This document shows positions 8,969 to 16,151 of a stretch of DNA of 64,000 nt, one piece after another. The notes under the pieces are model-generated. The model made no database searches, was not told the DNA's origin, and saw nothing but the letters and a program-made list of their open reading frames with translations. How positions within the stretch are numbered: position 1 is the first letter of the stretch; the number at the start of each line of letters is the position of its first letter. The position numbers and the translations under genes are program-made. This DNA is from JASBTN01 sp965228805 (GTDB lineage Bacteria > Pseudomonadota > Alphaproteobacteria > Rhodobacterales > Rhodobacteraceae), in NCBI RefSeq assembly GCF_965228805.1, contig NZ_CBDDIE010000003.1, positions 1,426,001 through 1,490,000 on the forward strand, given 5' to 3'.

Positions 8969-9877
8969 TCAGCCGCGCGGCCCCATGTGTCGCGCGCCCC
9001 GCGCTGCGGCCAGGGCGACCTGCCGCTGACGTTCGCGGAAGCGCTCGCGCCGCGCCTCGTCGAACTCGTCGATGCAGAGGTGGCAGCTGACCCCGTCCTC
9101 ATACTCGGGTCGCACCTTGTCCTCGGGGCGGATCGGACGGCGGCAGGCGTGGCACATGACATGCGGCCCCTCGACCAGCCCGTGGCCCACCGAGACCCGC
9201 CCATCAAAGACGAAACATTCGCCTTCCCAGCTGCTGTCCTCGGCCGGGACCTGTTCCAGGTACTCCAGGATGCCACCCTTCAGGTGATAGACATCCTCGA
9301 CCCCCTGGCTGATCAGGTAGTTGGTCGATTTCTCGCAGCGAATGCCGCCGGTGCAGAACATCGCCACACGTTTGTTGTGAAAGCGCTCCCTATTGGCCTC
9401 CCACCAGGCGGGAAACTCGCGGAAGGTGGCCGTTTCGGGATCAATCGCGCCCTCGAATGTTCCAATGGCGACCTCGTAATCATTGCGCGTGTCGATCACC
9501 ACCACGTCGTCCTGACGGATCAGCTCGTTCCAGTCCTGCGGCAAGACGTAATGCCCGACGCTGGCGCGCGGGTCGACATCCGGCACGCCCATGGTCACGA
9601 TCTCCTTTTTCAGGCGAACCTTCATGCGGCCGAAGGGCTGGTCGGCGGCGCTGGCTTCCTTCCAATGCAGATCGGCGCAGCCGGGCAGGGCGCGCACATG
9701 GGCCAGCACCGCGTCGATGCCCGCGCGCGGGCCCGCAATGGTGCCGTTGATCCCTTCATGCGCCAGCAGCAGCGAGCCGGTCACACCCTGCGCAACGGCA
9801 AGGTCATAAAGCGGCCCGCGGATGGCGTCGGGGTCGTCGAAACGGGTGAAGTGATAGAGCGCGGCGATCGTGTACAT
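8969..9877 (-). CDS. trhO: tRNA uridine(34) hydroxylase TrhO (rhodanese-domain, YceA family)
   Basis: This 302-residue enzyme belongs to the family that oxygen-dependently hydroxylates U34 of tRNA, the first step towards 5-(carboxy)methoxyuridine wobble modification. An N-terminal alpha/beta domain (MYTIAALYHFTRF, HEGINGTIAG) is followed by a rhodanese domain with the active-site loop FCTGGIRCEKS; Cys175 is the expected catalytic residue and Cys181 is conserved in the family. The C-terminal zinc-like CHACRRP and CHLC pairs are also typical. It is transcribed separately from the convergent capsule gene. A small membrane-protein gene lies just upstream. Confidence 0.93.
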   Translation of the reverse strand: MYTIAALYHFTRFDDPDAIRGPLYDLAVAQGVTGSLLLAHEGINGTIAGPRAGIDAVLAHVRALPGCADLHWKEASAADQPFGRMKVRLKKEIVTMGVPDVDPRASVGHYVLPQDWNELIRQDDVVVIDTRNDYEVAIGTFEGAIDPETATFREFPAWWEANRERFHNKRVAMFCTGGIRCEKSTNYLISQGVEDVYHLKGGILEYLEQVPAEDSSWEGECFVFDGRVSVGHGLVEGPHVMCHACRRPIRPEDKVRPEYEDGVSCHLCIDEFDEARRERFRERQRQVALAAARGARHMGPRG

Positions 9878-9886
9878 GGCGCCCGT

Positions 9887-10315
9887 CTACGCCGAGCCAA
9901 GCCCCGGATCAAGGGCCGCGACCAATGCGTCAAAGGCCTCCGCCCCCGGCAGCCCGCGTTCCGAGATCACCAGTTTCGCCTCGCCCGCGCGCAGCCACAG
10001 GTAACGGTCCTTGCGCCGCCCGCGCAGCTCGACCGAGGTCAGATCGGCCCGTGCAAGGCGCACCACCTCCCGCCGAAACAGGCTCTTCGGCGCCGAGATT
10101 GCATCAGTGTGCAAAACCACCTCGCCGCGCCGGGTCAGACCCAGATAGCCCATGGTCGTGAACACCAGGCTGGCCAGGAACAGCGCTTGCGCATACCACG
10201 CGCCGCCGCCGGTCAACAGCACCCAGCCAAGCACCGCCGTCAGCGCGCCAAAAAAGCCCAGGATCAGCAGCATCAGCCCCGGATCGGCGCGGTAGGGATA
10301 ACGTAGGATCTCCAT
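9887..10315 (-). CDS. Small two-TM membrane protein of unknown function
   Basis: The predicted protein is 142 residues if started at the ATG at 10315 (MEILRYPYRADPG). A GTG 27 bp upstream would add MRCTRQTVP, which looks less natural. Two adjacent hydrophobic helices (about residues 15-35 and 40-60) are followed by a soluble beta-rich half with RRGEVVLHTDAIS and LTSVELRGRRKDRYLWLRAG. That layout recalls membrane-anchored PH-like (YdbT/DUF304-type) proteins, but I do not recognise the family with confidence. It ends 10 bp before trhO and may be co-transcribed with it. Confidence 0.6.
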   Translation of the reverse strand: MEILRYPYRADPGLMLLILGFFGALTAVLGWVLLTGGGAWYAQALFLASLVFTTMGYLGLTRRGEVVLHTDAISAPKSLFRREVVRLARADLTSVELRGRRKDRYLWLRAGEAKLVISERGLPGAEAFDALVAALDPGLGSA

Positions 10316-10343
10316 GGGGACAGTTTGGCGGGTACAACGCACA

Positions 10344-10359
10344 GGTCAAGCGCTTGACC
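10344..10359. promoter_or_regulatory. Perfect 16-bp palindrome in the pncA divergent promoter region
   Basis: GGTCAAGCGCTTGACC is fully self-complementary. It lies 50 bp upstream of pncA and about 30 bp upstream of the divergent membrane-protein gene. A second pair of arms, GCACAGG (10339-10345) and CCTGTGC (10366-10372), brackets it. It looks like a binding site for a dimeric regulator. The regulator is unknown. Confidence 0.5.
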
Positions 10360-10409
10360 GATGCGCCTGTGCCACATACCCCTGTTTGCAACCAAAACCG
10401 GAGGCCCCC

Positions 10410-11015
10410 ATGCGCGACGCGACCGAAGCCCTGATCGTCATCGACATCCAGAATGATTTCTGCCCCGGTGGTGCGCTGGCCGTTGTGGATGGGGACGCAA
10501 TCGTGCCCGGTGTGAATGGCTTGATGGCAGAGTTCGACGCGGTGGTTCTGACCCAGGATTGGCACCCGGCAGGGCACAGCTCATTTGCCTCATCGCACCC
10601 GGGGCAAGATCCGTTCGGCATGATCGAGATGCCCTACGGCACCCAGGTGCTCTGGCCCGATCACTGCGTGCAGGGCAGCCACGGCGCGGCGTTTCATGAT
10701 GGGCTTGTCACGGACCCTGCCGATCTGGTGATCCGCAAGGGGTTTCGCCCCGGTGTCGACAGCTATTCCGCCTTCTTCGAGAACGACAAGACCACGCCCA
10801 CCGGGCTGGAAGGCTACCTCCGCACGCGGGGCATTACGCGCCTGACCATGGTCGGCCTCGCCACCGATTTCTGCGTGGCCTATTCCGCCATTGACGGTGC
10901 CAACCTGGGCTTTGACGTCACAGTGCGCCGGGACTTGTGCCGCGCGATTGATCTGGACGGGTCTCTGGCGGCTGCCACGCAGCAGATGGAAGAGGCCGGC
11001 GTCACCCTCCTTTGA
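10410..11015 (+). CDS. pncA: Nicotinamidase PncA
   Basis: This 201-residue isochorismatase-fold enzyme deamidates nicotinamide to nicotinate in the NAD salvage route. The triad is visible: Asp12 in VIDIQNDFCPGG, Lys111 in VIRKG and Cys156 in GLATDFCVAYSA. Metal ligands are Asp51, His53 and His57 in TQDWHPAGHSSF, plus His86 in WPDHCVQG. I start it at the ATG at 10410 because GGAGG lies 6 nt upstream; a longer in-frame start would overlap the divergent gene's leader. pncB follows 74 bp downstream and uses the nicotinate produced. Confidence 0.95.
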   Translation: MRDATEALIVIDIQNDFCPGGALAVVDGDAIVPGVNGLMAEFDAVVLTQDWHPAGHSSFASSHPGQDPFGMIEMPYGTQVLWPDHCVQGSHGAAFHDGLVTDPADLVIRKGFRPGVDSYSAFFENDKTTPTGLEGYLRTRGITRLTMVGLATDFCVAYSAIDGANLGFDVTVRRDLCRAIDLDGSLAAATQQMEEAGVTLL

Positions 11016-11089
11016 GGGAGCATTCCACCCGGCCCCTACACAAGCCCTGAAACTTGCGCTACCCATGGCCGGAACAAAGGAACACGCCC

Positions 11090-12382
11090 ATGGTCGATAT
11101 CGCCACCCGCGTCTATAACCACCATTGGAAGATCGACCCGATCGTACGGTCGCTCATCGACACGGATTTCTACAAGCTTCTGATGTGCCAATCTGTGTTC
11201 CGCAACCGTGCGGACACGCAGGTGACCTTCAGTCTGATCAACCGCACGTCTTCGGTGCCGCTGGCCAAGCTGATTGACGAAGGCGAATTGCGTGAGCAGT
11301 TGGATCACATCCGTTCGCTCAGCCTGTCGCGCGGGGAAAGCACCTGGCTGCGCGGCAACACCTTCTATGGAAAACGTCAGATGTTCCGCCCGGATTTCAT
11401 GGAATGGTTCGAAGCGCTGCGCCTGCCCGCCTATCACCTGGAGCGCGTGGGCGATCAGTATGAACTGACCTTCGAAGGCTCCTGGCCCGAGGTCATGCTG
11501 TGGGAAATCCCGGCCCTGTCGGTGCTGATGGAGCTGCGGAGCCGCGCGGTGCTCCGCGATATGGGCAAGTTCGAGCTGCAGGTGCTCTATGCCCGGGCGA
11601 TGACCAAACTGTGGGAAAAGATCGAAGTGCTGCGCAGCGTGGACCGCGTGCGTATCGCCGATTTCGGCACGCGCAGACGTCACAGTTTCCTGTGGCAGGA
11701 CTGGTGTGTGCAGGCGATGATCGAGGGGTTGGGTGAGAAATTCGTCGGCACATCGAACTGCCGGATCGCGATGAAGCGCGATATCGAGGCGATCGGCACC
11801 AATGCGCATGAACTGCCGATGGTCTACGCGGCCCTGGCCGAGGGAGATGACGCGCTGCGCCAAGCGCCCTATGAGGTGCTGGCCGATTGGCACGAGGAAC
11901 ACGAGGGCAACCTGCGTATCATCCTGCCCGACACCTATGGCACCAAGGGGTTCCTGGACGGCGCGCCGGACTGGCTGGCGGGCTGGACGGGCATTCGCGT
12001 CGACAGCGGCGATCCGGCTGAAGGCGCGGAAACCGCGATCCGCTGGTGGGAAGAGCGTGGCGAGAACCCGCGCAAGAAGATGGTGATCTTCTCGGACGGT
12101 CTGGACGTGGAAAAGATTGTCGAGTTGCAGCGGCAATTCGCAGGCCGCGTCAAGCCGAGCTTCGGCTGGGGCACGCTTTTGACCAATGACTTCCGGGGGC
12201 TGGTGCCCGAGGATCGGCTGGCACCGTTTTCACTGGTCTGCAAGGCGGTGTCCGCCAATGGGCGGCCCACGGTGAAACTGTCGGACAATCCGAACAAGGC
12301 GATGGGCCCGGCGGAAGAAATCGACCGCTACAAACGCGTCTTCGGCGTGGGCGCGCAGACCGAGATGGATGTGTTCGTCTGA
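11090..12382 (+). CDS. pncB: Nicotinate phosphoribosyltransferase PncB
   Basis: This 430-residue enzyme converts nicotinate and PRPP to nicotinate mononucleotide, the committing step of the Preiss-Handler NAD salvage pathway. Family landmarks are the N-terminal SLIDTDFYKLLMCQ, the central IADFGTRRRHSF and GTSN, and the phosphate-binding part around GIRVDSGDPAE and KMVIFSDGL. The chosen ATG at 11090 is preceded by AAAGGA; an ATG 36 bp upstream is less likely. It lies directly downstream of pncA, so the two form a salvage operon. A GC-rich hairpin at 12456-12468 without a U tract follows before the convergent kinase gene. Confidence 0.95.
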   Translation: MVDIATRVYNHHWKIDPIVRSLIDTDFYKLLMCQSVFRNRADTQVTFSLINRTSSVPLAKLIDEGELREQLDHIRSLSLSRGESTWLRGNTFYGKRQMFRPDFMEWFEALRLPAYHLERVGDQYELTFEGSWPEVMLWEIPALSVLMELRSRAVLRDMGKFELQVLYARAMTKLWEKIEVLRSVDRVRIADFGTRRRHSFLWQDWCVQAMIEGLGEKFVGTSNCRIAMKRDIEAIGTNAHELPMVYAALAEGDDALRQAPYEVLADWHEEHEGNLRIILPDTYGTKGFLDGAPDWLAGWTGIRVDSGDPAEGAETAIRWWEERGENPRKKMVIFSDGLDVEKIVELQRQFAGRVKPSFGWGTLLTNDFRGLVPEDRLAPFSLVCKAVSANGRPTVKLSDNPNKAMGPAEEIDRYKRVFGVGAQTEMDVFV

Positions 12383-12477
12383 CCCCCGCCCACCCCGGCG
12401 CGGCTCCCGCCCTGGCTGGCCGCGCGCGCTTGGCTACGTGTTGCCAACCCACCCCGCCCCGCCGGGGCAGGCTTATC

Positions 12478-13419
12478 TTAGTCGGCCAGGAAGGCCCGCG
12501 CTGCTTTCACCGCGCGATCCGTGTAGAGCTGCAGGGTTTCAGGGGTCTGAGCGTAGCGCGGCACCGCCCATCCCATAGAGGCAAAACGGCGCAGCATGAG
12601 GAACATGTCGAGCAGCTCCTCCGCCTCGTCGGACAGATCGCGCAGCTCCCGATACCCGGCAAGTGCCGCCGCCCGGATGGCGGGGTAGGCGGGTTCATCC
12701 ACGTTCTGGCTCATCATCACCGCAAGATCATAGAGCCGGAAGCCGAAGCCCGCGTCGTCGAAGTCGATCAGGGTGATCGCGCCATCCTTCACGAAAGCAT
12801 TCTCGCGCAGCACATCGGCGTGGATCAGACCGAAATCGGCGCCGTTTTCGGCAAAGGCCTGGGCGCGGTCGCGGGCCACGGCGCGGGCGCGGTTGATCAG
12901 GGGACGCTCCTCGGCCGTCAGCGCGGGGCATTCCCAGAACCGGCCCCAGAACGGGGCCTCGCCCAACAGCCCGTCCAGATCCCAGGCATGGCGGTGAAAC
13001 CCGTCGGGCAGCTCCATCGCGTCGGTCAGGTTGTGCATGCGCGCCACTTCCCGTCCAAGAGCGTGAAACAGCGCGGCCTGTTCGGCTTCGGTCCCGTCCA
13101 GCGGCACGCCGCCTTCGCCAATGGGTTCACCTTCGACCCAGGTGACCACCGTGGCGAGCCGCCCGGTCGACAGGGTCATGACCTGCCGACCGTCCGGGGT
13201 CGATACCGGGGCGGGCACGGACATGCCAGCGCGGGCCAGTTCGCCCATCCAGGTGATCTCGGACCGGATGGCGGGCTCGGACTGATAACCCGGGCGGTGC
13301 AGGCGCAGGGCGGCGCGGTCGCTGCCGATGCGCACCTCATGGACGACGTTTTCGCGATCCTTGATCAGGCGGACATGGCGCGCACCCCAGGCGCGCAGGG
13401 CTTCTTTAAGCTCGCTCAT
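12478..13419 (-). CDS. APH-fold amino-alcohol kinase-like phosphotransferase
   Basis: This 313-residue protein belongs to the aminoglycoside phosphotransferase/choline kinase superfamily. The catalytic loop is HADVLRENAF (His200, Asp202, Asn207) and the metal-binding aspartate is in LIDFDDAGF (Asp219). The N-lobe shows RAALRLHRPGY in place of the usual lysine strand. Its start overlaps the stop of the phospho-lyase-like gene by 4 bp (ATGA), so the two are translationally coupled. The pairing mirrors eukaryotic hydroxylysine kinase or ethanolamine kinase with AGXT2L phospho-lyases, so the substrate is probably an amino alcohol. Which one cannot be told from the sequence. Confidence 0.8.
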   Translation of the reverse strand: MSELKEALRAWGARHVRLIKDRENVVHEVRIGSDRAALRLHRPGYQSEPAIRSEITWMGELARAGMSVPAPVSTPDGRQVMTLSTGRLATVVTWVEGEPIGEGGVPLDGTEAEQAALFHALGREVARMHNLTDAMELPDGFHRHAWDLDGLLGEAPFWGRFWECPALTAEERPLINRARAVARDRAQAFAENGADFGLIHADVLRENAFVKDGAITLIDFDDAGFGFRLYDLAVMMSQNVDEPAYPAIRAAALAGYRELRDLSDEAEELLDMFLMLRRFASMGWAVPRYAQTPETLQLYTDRAVKAARAFLAD

Positions 13420-14693
13420 GCGGGCAGGGCCTTCAGGGCGGTGTCCAGGGTCCCGACCAACAGGTCGGCCTGGTCATGCGAGAAACACATCGGTGGGCGG
13501 ATCTTCAGGATATGCCGGTCGCGGCCCATCGAGCTGGTCAGGATCCCGCGCGTGCGCAGGTCTTCCACCAGATCCTTTACGAAGCCGGTCGCGGGCGTCA
13601 GCTCCGGCCCTTCGGCGAATTCGACCGCCAGGAACATGCCTGCCCCACGCACATCGGCGATGAGCGGATGATCCAGTTGGTCTAGCTGCTTCAACGCGTG
13701 GGTGCCCACCTCATGGGCCTGCTGCTGCAGACCTTCTTCCTCCAACACGTCCAGCACAGCTGAGGCCGCCGCCGCTGAAACCGGGTTTCCGCCGAACGTG
13801 TTGAAATAGCTGAAGGTATTGCGGAACTCTGCCAGCACCTCAGGCCGTGCCACCACCGCGGCCACCGGGTGGCCATTGCCCATCGGTTTGCCCATTGTCA
13901 CGACGTCCGGCACCAGCCCGATACGTTCATGTCCCCAGAAATCTGACCCCGTGCGGCCAAAGCCCGGCTGCACCTCGTCGGCGATGATCAGCCCGCCGGC
14001 CGCGCGCACGACCTTGGATACCGGATCCAGAAAGCCGCGCTCCAGCATCGGCACGCCTTCGTTGGCAAAGAACGGGTCCAGGATCAGCCCGGCAAAACCG
14101 TGGCCTTCGGCGTCCAATTCGGCAATCGCCTTCGCGACCTCGGCGGCAAAGGCCTCCGCCTGTGCCTCCAGCGAGCCACCCAGAGGGCGCAGCTTGTCCG
14201 GCGATGGCACCTTCTTCACATAGCCCACCGGACCGCCAATCGGCGTACGTTTCGACGACAGGTGACTGACCAGGTCGGTGTTGCCGTGATAGGTGTTGTC
14301 GGTGCCGATGATGCCCATCTTGCCCGTCACCGCCCGGGCCATGCGCAGGGCGATGTCATTCGCCTCGGACCCGGTGCAGACCATGATCATCGCGTCCAGA
14401 TCATGGCGCAGGGTGGCGGTCAGGCGTTCGGCATAGTCCAGGATACCCTCGTGCAAATACCGCGTGTGGGTGTTCAGGGTCGAGGCCTGTTTGGTAATCG
14501 CCTCGACCACCTTCGGGTGGCAATGTCCGACATGGGGCACATTGTTGTAGCAATCCAGGAACCGGTTTCCACCCGCATCCCAGACCCAGGCACCTTCGCC
14601 GCGCACCAGGTGCACCGGATCGCGGTAGAAGGTGGTCATGTTCGGGCCGAGCAAGCGCTCGCGCCGCTCCAGCATCGCCTTGGTATCGGTCAT
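13416..14693 (-). CDS. Class III aminotransferase-fold PLP enzyme, phospho-lyase (AGXT2L)-like
   Basis: This 425-residue fold-type I PLP enzyme has the class III layout: CTGSEAND for phosphate binding, Asp239 in IIADEVQPGFGRTG and the Schiff-base Lys269 in TMGKPMGNGHP. The N-terminal YNNVPHVGHCHPKVV and the C-terminal FNTFGGNPVSAAAA resemble ethanolamine-phosphate and phosphohydroxylysine phospho-lyases more than ordinary omega-aminotransferases. With the coupled kinase gene downstream this suggests a two-step pathway that phosphorylates an amino alcohol and then eliminates phosphate to give an aldehyde and ammonia. The family is clear; the lyase role is an inference. Its start directly abuts the arfB stop. 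Confidence 0.85.
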   Translation of the reverse strand: MTDTKAMLERRERLLGPNMTTFYRDPVHLVRGEGAWVWDAGGNRFLDCYNNVPHVGHCHPKVVEAITKQASTLNTHTRYLHEGILDYAERLTATLRHDLDAMIMVCTGSEANDIALRMARAVTGKMGIIGTDNTYHGNTDLVSHLSSKRTPIGGPVGYVKKVPSPDKLRPLGGSLEAQAEAFAAEVAKAIAELDAEGHGFAGLILDPFFANEGVPMLERGFLDPVSKVVRAAGGLIIADEVQPGFGRTGSDFWGHERIGLVPDVVTMGKPMGNGHPVAAVVARPEVLAEFRNTFSYFNTFGGNPVSAAAASAVLDVLEEEGLQQQAHEVGTHALKQLDQLDHPLIADVRGAGMFLAVEFAEGPELTPATGFVKDLVEDLRTRGILTSSMGRDRHILKIRPPMCFSHDQADLLVGTLDTALKALPA

Positions 14694-15113
14694 TCAGTCC
14701 TCCTGCACGCGGCCCCTCAGGGCCTTGACCTGGCCGCGTTTGGTCTTGGCGTCCATGCGGCGGCGTTTCGACCCGAGGGTCGGTTTGGTAGGGATGCGCC
14801 GTTTCGGCGCGACCAGCGCCTTGCGGATCATCTCGGCCAGCCGTTCGGCGGCAATCTCGCGGTTTCGAGCCTGGCTGCGCGTGTCCTCGACCCTGAGGAT
14901 GATGGCGCCCTCCTGGGTCCATTTACGCCCGGCGATGCGTTTCAGCCGCCGCTTGACCGCTTCCGTCAGCGCGGGGCTGCGCGCGGCCTCAAACCGTAGC
15001 TCGACGGCGGTCGAGACCTTGTTGACGTTCTGCCCGCCCGGGCCCGACGAGCGGCTGAACTGCTCCGTCAGTTCCCAGTCCTGCAGGATGATATCGTCGG
15101 TTATTCGGATCAT
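14694..15113 (-). CDS. arfB: Alternative ribosome-rescue factor / peptidyl-tRNA hydrolase ArfB
   Basis: This 139-residue protein hydrolyses peptidyl-tRNA on stalled ribosomes. The catalytic GGQ motif is at residues 26-28 in SRSSGPGGQNVNK, and the long basic C-terminal tail (KRRIPTKPTLGSKRRR) is the part that enters the empty mRNA channel in this family. The full-length tail and short size separate it from release factors RF1 and RF2. It has its own likely promoter at 15145-15172 and is followed with no gap by the phospho-lyase-like gene. A structured intergenic element lies upstream. Confidence 0.94.
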   Translation of the reverse strand: MIRITDDIILQDWELTEQFSRSSGPGGQNVNKVSTAVELRFEAARSPALTEAVKRRLKRIAGRKWTQEGAIILRVEDTRSQARNREIAAERLAEMIRKALVAPKRRIPTKPTLGSKRRRMDAKTKRGQVKALRGRVQED

Positions 15114-15144
15114 GGGGCAGGTTTAACGCTCCAAGCTTGAAATG

Positions 15145-15172
15145 ACTATATTTAACACGTGAAGCAAATCAA
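15145..15172 (-). promoter_or_regulatory. Probable sigma70-type promoter of arfB
   Basis: On the minus strand TTGATT (15172-15167) and TATAGT (15150-15145) are separated by 16 nt in a locally AT-rich stretch. The predicted transcript would start about 25 bp upstream of the arfB ATG at 15113, downstream of the hairpin at 15191-15220. arfB would then be independent of the element upstream. Confidence 0.55.
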
Positions 15173-15189
15173 CAGGTTTCTTTACAAAC

Positions 15190-15366
15190 CAAAAGGGCCG
15201 CCCACGTTGGGACGACCCTTCCGAGAATTTGGAGGTGTGGGCCGGTTAGACTGCTCGCCAGTCCGGCCCGCTTATCTTGTCGGGGGCTGCCCCGACAAAC
15301 AGCGTCCTAGACTGTCCCGGCACCTCGCTCCGTTGCATCTCTTGACATGGACACCTCCTTTCTCGC
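15190..15366 (-). ncRNA. Candidate structured RNA element between yhhQ and arfB
   Basis: Read on the minus strand this region holds, in order: AGAAAGGAGGTG, a match to the full anti-Shine-Dalgarno end of 16S rRNA; a 13-codon ORF; a perfect 9-bp hairpin with arms TTGTCGGGG and CCCCGACAA (15277-15298); a second hairpin with outer arms GGGCCGG and CCGGCCC (15239-15269); the sequence ACACCTCC (15238-15231), exactly complementary to GGAGGTGT of the Shine-Dalgarno (15358-15351); and a final hairpin running into TTTTGGTTT (15220-15191), which resembles a terminator. The long-range pairing would close both inner hairpins and hide the ribosome site. No promoter with proper spacing was found, though TTGACA occurs at 15409-15404. 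The role is unknown. Confidence 0.5.
15307..15348 (-). CDS. 13-codon leader-type small ORF with extended Shine-Dalgarno
   Basis: The ATG at 15348 lies 5 nt after AAAGGAGG, ideal spacing, and opens a frame MSRDATERGAGTV ending in TAG. An alternative ATG at 15338 in another frame opens a 30-codon ORF (15246-15338, MQRSEVPGQSR...), but it is 15 nt from the Shine-Dalgarno. Neither peptide resembles anything I know. The strength and spacing of the ribosome site are the only evidence of translation. It may act as a leader rather than make a functional peptide. Confidence 0.35.
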   Translation of the reverse strand: MSRDATERGAGTV

Positions 15367-15405
15367 TGTTTCGATACTAGGAGCGTGCCACATATTTTGC
15401 GTTTG

Positions 15406-15441
15406 TCAAAACTTTTCACGCAACACTTGGTGAAAGTTTTG
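15406..15441 (-). terminator. Hairpin across the 3' end of yhhQ
   Basis: On the minus strand CAAAACTTTCAC and GTGAAAAGTTTTG pair with one bulged base around a 10-nt loop. The yhhQ stop codon lies inside the second arm. There is no long U tract, so termination is uncertain. Confidence 0.35.
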
Positions 15442-16057
15442 TGACCAACAGGCGGAACGGCACCAGTGCGATCAGTGCGATCGACAGTTTCACCAGCCAG
15501 TCGGCAACCGCCAGAGACACCCACAGCGGGGCCTCGGGACCCGTTGTCAGGAAGGGCGCAGCGCCCCAGGCCCAGTTGATCGCCGCATCGGCATTTTCGC
15601 CGAAGAAGGTGATGGAAGCCGAAAACGCAATCGTGAAGAACAGCGCGGTGTCGACCACCGAACCAACAAGGGTCGAGGCCAGCGGTGCGCGCCACCAGCT
15701 GCCTTCGCGCAGGCGGTTGAACACCGCCACGTCCAGCATCTGCGCGCAGAGGAAAGCGATGCCCGAGGCAACGGCGACCCGCAGCGGAACGGCGGCATAG
15801 GTGAACCCGTCGCCCTGCAGCATGATCTGGCTGCCGATCAGCGAGCAGACCACCCCGGTCACGAAACCGGCCAGCACCACCTTGCGGGCGGGGCCTGCGC
15901 CATAGATGCGGTTCATCACGTCGGTGACGAGGAAAGCGAAAGGATAGGTAAAGGCACCCCAGGTCAAAAGACCGTCCAGCAGCAGGAACTGCACCAGGAT
16001 GTTGGAGGCCACCACGATGGCGGCCATGGCGAGAACGCCAGGAAGAAGTCGTGTCAT
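15416..16057 (-). CDS. yhhQ: Queuosine precursor transporter (YhhQ/VUT family)
   Basis: This 213-residue membrane protein of the vitamin uptake transporter family is expected to import queuosine precursors such as preQ0 or preQ1. It has about six hydrophobic helices and the family motif YPFAFLVTDVMNRIYG near the N-terminus, plus SQIMLQGDGF and VGSVVDTALFFTIAF. I start at the ATG at 16057 (MTRLLPGVLAM); an in-frame TTG 21 bp upstream is possible. A strong promoter lies about 70 bp upstream. The downstream neighbour is the structured element and then arfB. Confidence 0.9.
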   Translation of the reverse strand: MTRLLPGVLAMAAIVVASNILVQFLLLDGLLTWGAFTYPFAFLVTDVMNRIYGAGPARKVVLAGFVTGVVCSLIGSQIMLQGDGFTYAAVPLRVAVASGIAFLCAQMLDVAVFNRLREGSWWRAPLASTLVGSVVDTALFFTIAFSASITFFGENADAAINWAWGAAPFLTTGPEAPLWVSLAVADWLVKLSIALIALVPFRLLVTKLSPSVA

Positions 16058-16122
16058 AGCTTTGATCCGTTTTGACAAGGTAGCGGCGACTTGGTGCCCG
16101 CCTCACGCGGGAACGGACGGGG

Positions 16123-16150
16123 TCTATACCCGGCGCCCCTGCCGCGTCAA
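16123..16150 (-). promoter_or_regulatory. Probable sigma70-type promoter of yhhQ
   Basis: TTGACG (16150-16145) and TATAGA (16128-16123) are separated by 16 nt. The -35 box begins one base after the stop codon of the upstream esterase-like gene. The implied 5' leader is about 60 nt and contains a short CCCGC/GCGGG hairpin. Confidence 0.65.
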
Positions 16151-16151
16151 G

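Noticed and set aside
12456..12468. Terminator between pncB and the kinase gene
   Set aside because: GCCCC-GCC-GGGGC is short and lacks a U tract on either strand.
15159..15380. Plus-strand open frame of 73 codons across the structured element
   Set aside because: It has no ribosome-binding site and its frame simply crosses the complementary hairpins.
15374..15409. TTGACA with a downstream TAGTAT as a sigma70 promoter for the structured element
   Set aside because: The spacer is 24 nt, too long for a standard promoter, and no -10 box lies at 16-18 nt. The TTGACA is noted but not called.
16058..16122. preQ1 riboswitch in the yhhQ leader
   Set aside because: A riboswitch would make sense for a queuosine-precursor transporter, but the short leader lacks the A-rich tail and stem arrangement of known preQ1 aptamers.
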